Below, one piece after another: positions 27,023 through 33,976 of a stretch of DNA of 44,571 bases. Both the position numbers and the translations under genes were made by a program. Under the pieces are notes generated by a model, which saw only the letters and a list, made by a program, of their open reading frames with translations, had not been told where the DNA came from and ran no database searches. Origin of the DNA: Bacteroidales bacterium (GTDB taxonomy: Bacteria > Bacteroidota > Bacteroidia > Bacteroidales > JAIPAH01). Within the stretch, counting starts at the first letter, position 1. Every line of letters starts with the position of its first letter. The stretch spans positions 1 to 44,571 of the forward strand of contig JAIPBX010000015.1 of assembly GCA_021738485.1 (NCBI GenBank), written 5' to 3'.

Positions 27023-28774
27023 ATGAAATTTATTCAATCATTATTTGTCATTCTACCACTCCTTTTCCTTAATGTAGTACCATCCTTAGCCCAGAATTAT
27101 CTTCATACCGAAGGAGAAGATATAGTAGATGCAAACGGGGATTCTTTTATTATCCGCTCGATGGGTATCGGGGGATGGATGTTGCAGGAAGGTTACCACA
27201 TGAACACGGCAGGGGCGGCCGATACACAACATGAAATTGAAAAGAAACTGGTGGACCTCACCAGTGAAGATTTTAAGGAGAAGTTTTACAATCGTTGGCT
27301 AAACAATCATTTTACCAGGCGCGATTTGGATTCGCTGAAAGTCTGGGGCTTCAATGCTGTACGTCCCGCATTACATTACAAGTGGTTTACGCCGCCCGTA
27401 GAAGAAGCGGTTCCGGGGAAGGTTACCTGGCGACAAAAAGGTTTTGCTTTACTTGATTCTTTGATTAAATGGTGCACTACCAACGAGATGTATCTTATTC
27501 TTGATTTACATGCTGCTCCGGGTGGGCAGGGCTACAATGCCTCCATTAACGATTATGATACCACCAAACCTTCCCTGTGGGAAAGTAAAGCTAACCGGCA
27601 AAAAACGATTGCTCTGTGGAAAAAAATTGCTTCCCGATGTGCAAAAGAACCCTGGGTTGGGGGATACGATCTCATCAATGAAACCAACTGGACATTTGAA
27701 GGAAATTTTGACGGCGACATTGCTAAAAACGGTTGCCAGGATACGGCCAACAGTCCGCTGAGGAAATTGTTGGGTAAAATCACTTCGACGATACGAAAGG
27801 TGGATACTAATCACATGATCATCATTGAAGGCAACTGCTGGGCGAATAATTTTTCCGGACTCACTCCGCCATGGGACGACAATATGGTGTATAGCTTTCA
27901 TAAGTACTGGAACGATAACGACAAGGAAGCAATTCAGGAGTTTCTGGACTTACGCAGCCGGTTTAACGTCCCCATTTGGCTGGGCGAAACAGGCGAAAAT
28001 TCCAATACATGGTTTACCGAATGTATTTCCCTGATGGAAGAACACCAAATCGGGTGGTCGTGGTGGACCGTAAAACAACTTAATGATATTGACGATCCGT
28101 TTATCATTCCTCAAAACCCTGAATATAGAAAAACAGTGGCTTACTGGCGGGGCGAAGGAGTTAAACCTGGCCGCAAAGAAGTGAAGAAAGGGTTTCTGCA
28201 ACTGGCTGAAGATGCGAAGCTGGAGAACTGCGTGTACCACAAAGATGTGATTGATGCCATGTTCAGAAGAGTAAAAATATCCGAAACAAAACCTTTCAAA
28301 CCACACACCCTCCCGGGAAGAGTCTTTGCAGTGGATTATGATATGGGAAGGGTCCGCCACGCCTGGTACGACACCGAATACCAAAACCTCGATATGAACA
28401 CCACGCCAAACAAAGGACATGCTTATCGAAATGACGGAGTGGATATTACTACGTGCACCGATTCTATTACTAATGGCCTTAAGGTAGGTTGGATAGAAGA
28501 CGGGGAATGGATGCAATATACCGTTGAAGTGAAAAAGGCGGGAACGTATGATTTTGCGTTCAGAGTATCTTCGGAAGTTCAAGGAGGAATAATCAAATTA
28601 ATGTTAAACGGAAAACCGGTTTTTGATGAGATAAAAGTTCCCGTTACCGACGGATTTAAGGAATGGAAAACAATATCCCCGCAGAAAAGGCATCTTGAAA
28701 AAGGAAAGCACAAGATTAAGATTGTAGCTAAGAAAGGAGGATTTCATCTGAATTATTTTGAGGTGGGGGATTAA
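27023..28774 (+). CDS. Glycoside hydrolase family 5 glucanase with CBM6-like C-terminal module
   Basis: A 583-residue exported enzyme. Signal peptide 1-23 (ending SLAQ). GH5 catalytic domain about 30-385: SMGIGGWMLQEGYH, GFNAVRPALHY, LDLHAAPGGQG, the acid/base Glu220 in DLINETNW, SFHKYW, and the nucleophile Glu322 in IWLGETGEN, so both catalytic residues are present. Residues about 425-583 look like a carbohydrate-binding module of the CBM6/CBM35 type (DGVDITTC, VGWIEDGEWMQYTV, GTYDFAFRVSS). Substrate is probably a beta-glucan whose oligomers the GH3 enzyme then splits; that is inference from the pairing. The hairpin upstream means it may be transcribed on its own. Confidence 0.92.
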   Translation: MKFIQSLFVILPLLFLNVVPSLAQNYLHTEGEDIVDANGDSFIIRSMGIGGWMLQEGYHMNTAGAADTQHEIEKKLVDLTSEDFKEKFYNRWLNNHFTRRDLDSLKVWGFNAVRPALHYKWFTPPVEEAVPGKVTWRQKGFALLDSLIKWCTTNEMYLILDLHAAPGGQGYNASINDYDTTKPSLWESKANRQKTIALWKKIASRCAKEPWVGGYDLINETNWTFEGNFDGDIAKNGCQDTANSPLRKLLGKITSTIRKVDTNHMIIIEGNCWANNFSGLTPPWDDNMVYSFHKYWNDNDKEAIQEFLDLRSRFNVPIWLGETGENSNTWFTECISLMEEHQIGWSWWTVKQLNDIDDPFIIPQNPEYRKTVAYWRGEGVKPGRKEVKKGFLQLAEDAKLENCVYHKDVIDAMFRRVKISETKPFKPHTLPGRVFAVDYDMGRVRHAWYDTEYQNLDMNTTPNKGHAYRNDGVDITTCTDSITNGLKVGWIEDGEWMQYTVEVKKAGTYDFAFRVSSEVQGGIIKLMLNGKPVFDEIKVPVTDGFKEWKTISPQKRHLEKGKHKIKIVAKKGGFHLNYFEVGD

Positions 28775-28781
28775 GGTTTTT

Positions 28782-28805
28782 AATTCGAGAATTCGTGGCA
28801 ATTTT
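28782..28805 (-). repeat. Dispersed repeat copy shared with the 22145-22332 element
   Basis: On the minus strand this 24-base stretch, containing AAAATTGCCACGAATT, equals 22168-22191 with one mismatch. It starts just after the GH5 stop codon and borders the decayed region that follows. Confidence 0.7.
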
Positions 28806-29062
28806 AGATATGACCTGCGGATTTAAGGGAAATAAAAAGATCTCGCTTATCATCCAGATATTCATAAATGGAATCTATTGAGTCTTTAATGTCCGAACAA
28901 GTATTTTTGAACTTCAAGCTGCATATAACAGTTGTTTGGTTTGCTCTATGCTTTTTATAAGTAGGGATTAGAGAGCGACTTGTCAGTAACAAGGTCTACT
29001 ATACGGTTAAACAAACTTTCAAGTTCCTCGTGAAGATTGAAGTAGTTACTTGTATATCAATC
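28804..29062 (-). pseudogene. Decayed MntA-HepT toxin-antitoxin pair
   Basis: Reading the minus strand from about 29062, one frame gives NYFNLHEELESLFNRIVDL then VTDKSLSNPY, the C-terminal part of an MNT-domain nucleotidyltransferase. One base missing near 28954 shifts it; the next frame gives FIKSIEQTKQLLYAA and a stop (28914-28916), the usual end of MntA. A second gene starts at ATG 28924, overlapping by 11 bases: MQLEVQKYLF, then after one extra base DIKDSIDSIYEYLDDKRD, the N-terminus of a HEPN-fold HepT (DUF86), which ends early. Family features: HepT is an RNase toxin, MntA its AMP-adding antitoxin. Here both are broken and the N-terminus of MntA and most of HepT, including its Rx4-6H motif, are lost. 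Confidence 0.72.
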
Positions 29063-29072
29063 TATTGAAGTT

Positions 29073-29294
29073 TTATTTTTCTTTCTCAATCAACTTTTTC
29101 AGTTTCTCAAAAGAGGGATTGATTGCCAGGATGGTACCTGTACTGTCAATCAGAACGCGCCTGCCACCTCCATTGGCAATTCCATATTTTCTCCAGATGT
29201 GACGATTTTTGTCTAAACAAAATTTTAGAAAAGCTAATTTAGTGGTTTCATGTAATTTTTTTGAGCGCGTGGCAGGAAGTAGGGAAGGATTCAC
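29073..29294 (-). pseudogene. Fragment of a thioredoxin-fold (TlpA/AhpC-type) protein
   Basis: The open frame encodes up to 73 residues, of which the last 50 look real: LDKNRHIWRKYGIANGGGRR followed by VLIDSTGTILAINPS and a KL-rich helix. That is the C-terminal third of TlpA-like thiol oxidoreductases, after the CxxC active site. No CxxC or upstream thioredoxin sequence is present, so it is a remnant. It stands head to tail with the MntA-HepT remnant, as if a deletion fused two dead genes. Confidence 0.5.
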
Positions 29295-29359
29295 GTATGA
29301 AGAACCGGGAGGTATCCAAGATTTTTGTAGATTTGTGATGGAGATAATAATAAGACAAA

Positions 29360-29389
29360 AGCCCAGGCGTTTATTGGGCTAATTTTTTT
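29360..29389 (+). terminator. Hairpin with T-run
   Basis: AGCCCA (29360-29365) pairs with TGGGCT (29375-29380), followed by seven T. On the plus strand nothing intact lies upstream but GH5, 590 bases away. Confidence 0.5.
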
Positions 29390-29423
29390 GATAATCAATT
29401 TAATATTTACAAAAAGTTACAGT

Positions 29424-29972
29424 ATGAATTTTAAGATTTTAGGGAGCATCATAATTAGTTTAGCATTTCTTTTTATGGTAGGATGTAATCAATCCCAAAA
29501 GGAAAAAGATGCCAGTGAGGAAGAAAACCAGGAGCAAACGGAAATGTCCGGTCAAGCGGAGCAACAGGATGTAGGGGAAGTAAGTGATGAAGAACTGGAT
29601 CAGTTTCTTGCCATTATCCGGCAAATGCAATCTATTAATCAATCTGCCCAGCAAGAAATGGTTAGTTCTCTCCAATCAGAAGGAATAGACGTTCAGCGGT
29701 ATAGTGAAATACATAAAGCTCAACAATCACCCGATCAGCAAGTTGATGCTACAGAGGAAGAAATGCGGAAATTTGAGGAGGCGAACCAGAAAATCCAGCA
29801 GATACAGCAGGAAGCTCAAAAAGAGATGGAAAAAAAGATAAAGGCCGAAGGGATGACCCAAAGCCGCTATGAAGCAATCGGAAGCGCGCTGCAACAGGAT
29901 ACTGTGTTGATGCAGAGGCTTCAGGAAAAGATGCAGCAGCAACAGCCTGTCGGTGGCGGTATGGGGAACTAG
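29424..29972 (+). CDS. DUF4168 domain lipoprotein
   Basis: The start at 29424 gives a lipoprotein signal (MNFKILGSIIISLAFLFMVG before Cys); the ATG at 29388 adds 12 residues of no signal character. The mature part, about 160 residues, is almost all helical and very rich in Gln and Glu. It shows two repeats of the DUF4168 pattern: VSDEELDQFLAIIRQMQSIN to GIDVQRYSEIHKAQQ, and ATEEEMRKFEEANQKIQQIQ to GMTQSRYEAIGSALQQD. Function is unknown; the family is exported and common in Bacteroidota and cyanobacteria. It ends in a Gln/Gly-rich tail. Confidence 0.85.
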   Translation: MNFKILGSIIISLAFLFMVGCNQSQKEKDASEEENQEQTEMSGQAEQQDVGEVSDEELDQFLAIIRQMQSINQSAQQEMVSSLQSEGIDVQRYSEIHKAQQSPDQQVDATEEEMRKFEEANQKIQQIQQEAQKEMEKKIKAEGMTQSRYEAIGSALQQDTVLMQRLQEKMQQQQPVGGGMGN

Positions 29973-30078
29973 TTTACCGGTTTTTCGTCTGGCAGAGCGT
30001 TGTCACTTGTTCGGTTAGATTTCACACTAGCTTCCTATGAAAGGGCTTATTGGTATGGGAGATATAACCAGGAAACAT

Positions 30079-30127
30079 GCCTGCAAAAAGCGTTGGAATT
30101 TCAGGCGCTTTTTGCAGGCTCTTTTTT
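30079..30127 (+). terminator. Strong rho-independent terminator
   Basis: GCCTGCAAAAAGCG (30079-30092) and CGCTTTTTGCAGGC (30106-30119) form a perfect 14-base stem with a 13-base loop, followed by TCTTTTTT. It closes the DUF4168 transcript about 105 bases after the stop codon. Confidence 0.88.
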
Positions 30128-30185
30128 AAGTCTATCTTCCCACAAAATAAGCTTCGTTAAGATCTTAAGATTAATTGAAAAAAGG

Positions 30186-30193
30186 TAAATTTG
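30186..30193 (+). promoter_or_regulatory. -7 promoter element for the HEPN/MNT pair
   Basis: TAAATTTG matches TAnnTTTG, 31 bases before the start codon at 30225 and after the strong terminator. Confidence 0.5.
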
Positions 30194-30224
30194 TTACAGA
30201 AATTTTTTGGAATAAATAAAAGTT

Positions 30225-30635
30225 ATGAACCAACCGGATATAAGGTGGAAACAACGTTTTCAGAATTATAAGAATGCCCTTTCGAATTTGAAGAAAGCCA
30301 TGGAGATTGAAAATCCGGATATTGTTCAGAAGGCCGGTTTGATACAGTTTTTTGAAATTACTTATGAATTGGCCTGGAATCTTATGAAGGATTATCTGCA
30401 GGAGCAAGGGTATATTGATGTTAAATCTCCCCGCAGTGCAATAAAAAGGGCTTTTGAATCAGAACTTATTTCGGACGGGCATAAATGGTTGGAGTTGTTA
30501 AACGACAGAAATCTTACCGCGCATACATATGATGAGGATACAGTGGAAAAAATAACAAACTTAATTAAAGGAAAATATTATCCATTGCTTGAAGAGTTGG
30601 AAAAGACATTCAAACGGTTGGAAGATGGCCAATGA
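30225..30635 (+). CDS. HEPN-fold nucleotidyltransferase substrate-binding protein (HI0074 family), probable toxin
   Basis: A 136-residue all-helical protein of the HI0074 family, the HEPN partner of a minimal nucleotidyltransferase. Seen: KQRFQNYKNALSNLKKAMEI, GLIQFFEITYELAWNLMKDY, SPRSAIKRAFESELI and the R-x4-H motif in NDRNLTAHTYDE, which is the RNase site in HEPN toxins. The gene overlaps the next by 11 bases, so the two are coupled and made together. Established: HEPN/MNT pairs act as toxin-antitoxin modules in which the MNT partner adds AMP to the toxin. That this copy is toxic is inference. It is a different HEPN subtype, in the reverse gene order, from the decayed MntA-HepT pair 1.2 kb upstream. 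Confidence 0.9.
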   Translation: MNQPDIRWKQRFQNYKNALSNLKKAMEIENPDIVQKAGLIQFFEITYELAWNLMKDYLQEQGYIDVKSPRSAIKRAFESELISDGHKWLELLNDRNLTAHTYDEDTVEKITNLIKGKYYPLLEELEKTFKRLEDGQ

Positions 30636-30936
30636 AGTGAAACTGAGAAGTGATGATATAAAAGCCATTATCGATGTTCTGGAGAAAAGCCCCGAGGTGG
30701 AGCAGGGTATTTTGTTCGGTAGTCGAGCGAAAGGGAATTCACGGAATGGAAGTGATGTGGATATAGCTGTGAAGGGAGAGCATATCGATTATAAGGCTAT
30801 CAGTCATATAAGTTATCTCCTTAATGAGGAAACAACAATGCCTTATCATTTTGATGTGTTAAATTATCATACCATTAAAAGCCGGGAATTGTTGGATCAT
30901 ATCGAAAGAGTAGGTATTACGATATACCAGAAGTGA
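30625..30936 (+). CDS. MNT-type minimal nucleotidyltransferase (HI0073 family), probable antitoxin
   Basis: Start at 30625 (MANEVKLRSDD) rather than the earlier 30589, which lies deep inside the HEPN gene. 103 residues. The nucleotidyltransferase signature is complete: ILFGSRAKGNSRNGSDVDIA, that is G-S followed by the paired D-x-D, then DFDVL-like HFDVLNYHTI with the third acidic residue. Such proteins transfer AMP to the HEPN partner and neutralise it. Overlap of 11 bases with the HEPN gene. Nothing else belongs to this unit; miaA follows on the opposite strand. Confidence 0.9.
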   Translation: MANEVKLRSDDIKAIIDVLEKSPEVEQGILFGSRAKGNSRNGSDVDIAVKGEHIDYKAISHISYLLNEETTMPYHFDVLNYHTIKSRELLDHIERVGITIYQK

Positions 30937-31052
30937 CGGTCATTTACAACAATGAAATGTAACATCCTTCCAGTTCTTTTCCGCTTTCACTGTCGAATTG
31001 ACTTTATATAAGGAGCCCTAACGATTTTTATGAGTTATTCCCCATGGAAGGC

Positions 31053-31967
31053 TTAATAGCCTTTGGCTTTAGTAACTTTCAGCGCCTCGGCCAATTTCTT
31101 TTCAAGGCTCAATTGCCCGTCTATCCAATGTATTGTGTGTCCGCTGCGCTCCATGCGCCTGAACCAGGTAACCTGACGTTTGGCAAACTGGTGGATAGCG
31201 GTGTTGAGCTTGCTAACCATGGTATTATAATCCAGCTTCCCGGTGAGGTAATCGGTAACAAAGCGATACTCCAGCCCGTAAAATCGCAGGCTGTTGGTGG
31301 ATACTTTGGTATCGAGAAGGTGCTGCACTTCTTCAACCAAACCATTTTCCAGGCGGGAATAGAGGCGTTCAGTAATCCGCTGCCTCAAGGCCAGGCGATC
31401 ATAATGGATACCTATAAGCACGGACTCAATTTCCGGGTTTTTGCCCTGGCTTCCGGGATTGTTTTCGTAATGAATCTGAATTTCGATAGCACGTATCATA
31501 CGGTGGCGGTCAGTGAGGTCGGTCGTATTGTGAAGCTTCCTGCTTTTGGCTTTTAGTAATTCCTTTAGTTCCGGGTCACTTTTTTTGTTGAGTTCCCAGC
31601 GCAGCGATTCATTTTCCGGAACCTTCAATAGGTTGTAGCCTTTCAGGACCGATTCCAGGTACATCCCCGAGCCGCCACACATTATTGGTGTTTTTTCGCG
31701 GGCGAGAATATCTTTATAAGCTTTCATAAAATCCTTTTGAAATTCATAGACATTATACTCCTCTCCCGGCTCGATTATGTCGATGAGTTGATAAGGAATC
31801 CAGCGCCCGTTGATGTAGTAATCATTGAGGTCTTTGCCCGTGCCGATGTCCATCCCACGATATACCTGGCGCGAATCGGCACTGATGATTTCTCCGTCGA
31901 CCTTGTCGGCAATTGCCGCTGCAAGCCTCGTTTTACCGGTAGCTGTGGGTCCTAAAATCGTGATCAT
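31053..31967 (-). CDS. miaA: tRNA dimethylallyltransferase
   Basis: A 304-residue enzyme that adds a dimethylallyl group to A37 of tRNAs reading codons that begin with U. Seen: the P-loop GPTATGKTRLA at 6-16, IISADSRQVYRGMDIGTGK with the catalytic Asp, the PYQLIDIIEP block, IMCGGSGMYLESVL and the late RQVTWFRR motif. Length is normal. Its first 35 bases overlap the end of the glycosyltransferase gene upstream, so the two are co-transcribed. Confidence 0.96.
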   Translation of the reverse strand: MITILGPTATGKTRLAAAIADKVDGEIISADSRQVYRGMDIGTGKDLNDYYINGRWIPYQLIDIIEPGEEYNVYEFQKDFMKAYKDILAREKTPIMCGGSGMYLESVLKGYNLLKVPENESLRWELNKKSDPELKELLKAKSRKLHNTTDLTDRHRMIRAIEIQIHYENNPGSQGKNPEIESVLIGIHYDRLALRQRITERLYSRLENGLVEEVQHLLDTKVSTNSLRFYGLEYRFVTDYLTGKLDYNTMVSKLNTAIHQFAKRQVTWFRRMERSGHTIHWIDGQLSLEKKLAEALKVTKAKGY

Positions 31968-33168
31968 CTCTTTGTATTTTGGTTTCTATTTTCATTAACA
32001 GGTTTCGGATATTATTCAAATCGGATATGGAGCTATTTGCAAATGAAAGATTACCCAGCACCGGGCGGTATGCCTTCGCCTCCCTGTAATTTTTCAACAA
32101 ATATTCGCTTAAAATGTGCTCAGGGGATTCCGCTATCATTTTTTGATGCTTCTTGAGGTACTGCAGGACGCGCAGCCCGTCGAAATTGATATGGCATTTC
32201 TTTAGGAATTCCTCGGCCGAAGCCGAGTTGCGCTTCAGCTTATCCAGCCATGACAGGTCATCGAATGCGGTTTTAAGAATCCCGGATACATTTTCACTAT
32301 CAGGAAAACGGTAATATTCCTCAAATGCATTGTAAATGGCCTTGATTCGGTCGAATAAGGAGGGGTGATAAATCGGATAGCTTTCCCAATCCCCGACGGC
32401 TCCTTTAGCCATTGCCGGTCCTGTACCGAAAATCACCCGGTCGGAGTAGCGACCTTCCGGAAAGGCTTTGGTGGGGTTATAATGAAGGAGCTTACCGCTT
32501 TTGCGTAGCTTTTGCAGGAAATAGAAATCCTCGCCGGCTTTTTTCGGAGTTAGTCCGTTCACCTTTCGGTAGGCCCACACCGGTAGTGCAATAGCCGAAC
32601 CCAGGGCCGAAAATTTGTAGGGGCTATCAATCCGCCACATATTCAAAGCATAATGGCGCATGTAAATTTCATAACGCAATAGCGCCCGTGAAGCTTTCTC
32701 ATCACCGGGTAAAGGATGATAGTACGGGATGGCTGCACCCATAGCCGAAGGATGTTCCAGGAGATTCTCCGCCGTTTCCTGCAGGTAGTCCGGAGGATAG
32801 AATGTGTCCGCATCCATGCTGAAAATGATATCTTTCCCGTAGGCCTGTTCGCTAGCGGCATCCATCGCCGTTTTTCGTGCCCATCCCACACCGTAATTCT
32901 TTTCATCCCACCCTTTTCCAGGACTCGATCGGTCAATTACTTCTATAAAATTATCAGCCAGATTTTGAAGATATGTAAGGCTCTGTTGGTTATCTTCAAA
33001 AATGTGTTGTTTCGCCGGGTCATCCTTCCATGCTCCGGGTTGGTTGACACAAAAGATAGCCTTAAAGGGATATTCTGTCTCCTGCAACTGGAAACTCTGG
33101 ATGAGCGAAGGCAGGTTCTCGCGCTCATTCATCACCGGTATGCAAAGAAATAAGTTCGGCATTTCCAT
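31933..33168 (-). CDS. Family 2 glycosyltransferase
   Basis: The start is set at 33168 (MEMPNLFLCIPVMNERENLP); the frame is open to ATG 33186, but a -7 element at 33173-33180 lies between the two. About 411 residues, soluble, with no membrane helix. GT-A features: CIPVMNERENLPSLI at the N-terminus, IIFSMDADTFYPPDYL with the D-x-D metal site, and GEDFYFLQKLRKSGKL with the acidic ED motif. Acceptor unknown. The last third (about 290-411) is helical and not typical of the family. It overlaps miaA by 35 bases, an unusual partner for a glycosyltransferase and possibly just a shared promoter. Confidence 0.85.
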   Translation of the reverse strand: MEMPNLFLCIPVMNERENLPSLIQSFQLQETEYPFKAIFCVNQPGAWKDDPAKQHIFEDNQQSLTYLQNLADNFIEVIDRSSPGKGWDEKNYGVGWARKTAMDAASEQAYGKDIIFSMDADTFYPPDYLQETAENLLEHPSAMGAAIPYYHPLPGDEKASRALLRYEIYMRHYALNMWRIDSPYKFSALGSAIALPVWAYRKVNGLTPKKAGEDFYFLQKLRKSGKLLHYNPTKAFPEGRYSDRVIFGTGPAMAKGAVGDWESYPIYHPSLFDRIKAIYNAFEEYYRFPDSENVSGILKTAFDDLSWLDKLKRNSASAEEFLKKCHINFDGLRVLQYLKKHQKMIAESPEHILSEYLLKNYREAKAYRPVLGNLSFANSSISDLNNIRNLLMKIETKIQRDDHDFRTHSYR

Positions 33169-33172
33169 ACAA

Positions 33173-33180
33173 CAAAGGTA
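33173..33180 (-). promoter_or_regulatory. -7 promoter element for the glycosyltransferase-miaA unit
   Basis: The minus strand reads TACCTTTG (TAnnTTTG). Transcription would start near the ATG codons at 33168 or 33162, giving a nearly leaderless message. Confidence 0.4.
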
Positions 33181-33200
33181 ACGCATATTCGAAAATGAAC

Positions 33201-33280
33201 GGATGTTGGAATGAATCGATGCAGGGTTGAATGGATGTATGAATGTATGATTGAATGGATGTATGGTTGGAGGGATGGTT
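33201..33280 (+). repeat. Degenerate tandem array, 8-base period, ten units (family 2, inverted)
   Basis: Exactly ten octamers: GGATGTTG, GAATGAAT, CGATGCAG, GGTTGAAT, GGATGTAT, GAATGTAT, GATTGAAT, GGATGTAT, GGTTGGAG, GGATGGTT. The TG at unit positions four and five is nearly fixed. It is the inverted counterpart of the array at 22365-22490. Confidence 0.8.
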
Positions 33281-33480
33281 ATTTATGTGCTTTTTTTTAT
33301 CGCGCATTTATTTGTCTTGCCAAGACATCAAACTTTTAATGACTCACCTATAGCTAATTTTCGCCAAGAGAAAAAAACGAAGAAACCTTGCATAATTTTT
33401 TAAAGCAATTGTATGGCTTTTTTCTCACCTATTCGCGATATTCTCTATCTTATCTTGTCTTGCTCAGATTGGGGTTTTCG
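33281..33480. other. AT-rich intergenic stretch
   Basis: No recognisable gene. A short inverted repeat TGTCTT/AAGACA lies near 33313-33327. Confidence 0.35.
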
Positions 33481-33817
33481 GCGAAAAGAGAAGTTTAATT
33501 CAAATTTTTTAAACTGGTTCTCATTCAGATACTTTATTATTGACGGATGACTTGATTTTTTTAAAAAAGGTTTAAAATCAATCAATCTTTCACCCCATCA
33601 TTAAAATGAATCCGGATTACATAATCTATAAGATATTTTGCAGAAACAACCTTGAGTTTCTTTTCTTCTATTTGCTCATTATAATCAACTGTTGTTTTCA
33701 TTTCAATCTTTTTGTTATACGTTCAAATTCGCCTTTTTTTGCATGTACATGAATAGGTTCATGTTCATTTGAATAGAAAAAGATTAAAATTCCTAAATAT
33801 TCAATGATTTTTGGCAT
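33480..33817 (-). pseudogene. Decayed DUF4160-DUF2442 gene pair
   Basis: On the minus strand ATG 33817 opens MPKIIEYLGILIFFYSNEHE followed by PIHVHAKKGEFE, the N-terminus of DUF4160, but the frame ends after 39 codons with ERITKRLK, which looks like the family's C-terminus: the middle has been deleted. Its stop overlaps ATG 33701 (ATGA), which opens a DUF2442 protein (VVSAKYLIDYVIRIHFNDGV) broken by TGA at 33582-33584. Shifted frames beyond carry LIDFKPFF and then SSHPSIIKYLNENQFKKFEL, the rest of DUF2442. These two families often sit side by side as small gene pairs of toxin-antitoxin-like character. Both members are dead here. Confidence 0.7.
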
Positions 33818-33976
33818 TATATAAATGTAGTTTAACACAAATTAAAGTAATTATTTCCTTACCGGCAATCTGTATTTTTCTATTTACCTGGTTTAACCCG
33901 ATAGTTATCGGAATCAGCAAGTTTTGACAAAAAGAACATGACATCATCCCATAACCCGCTTTTAAGACTTCCCCCT

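Noticed and set aside
27506-28582. Long minus-strand frames inside the GH5 gene
   Set aside because: They are shadows of the GH5 coding strand, with no recognisable domain or start context.
30000-30188. Small protein gene after DUF4168
   Set aside because: The frame runs through the strong terminator hairpin and has no family-like sequence.
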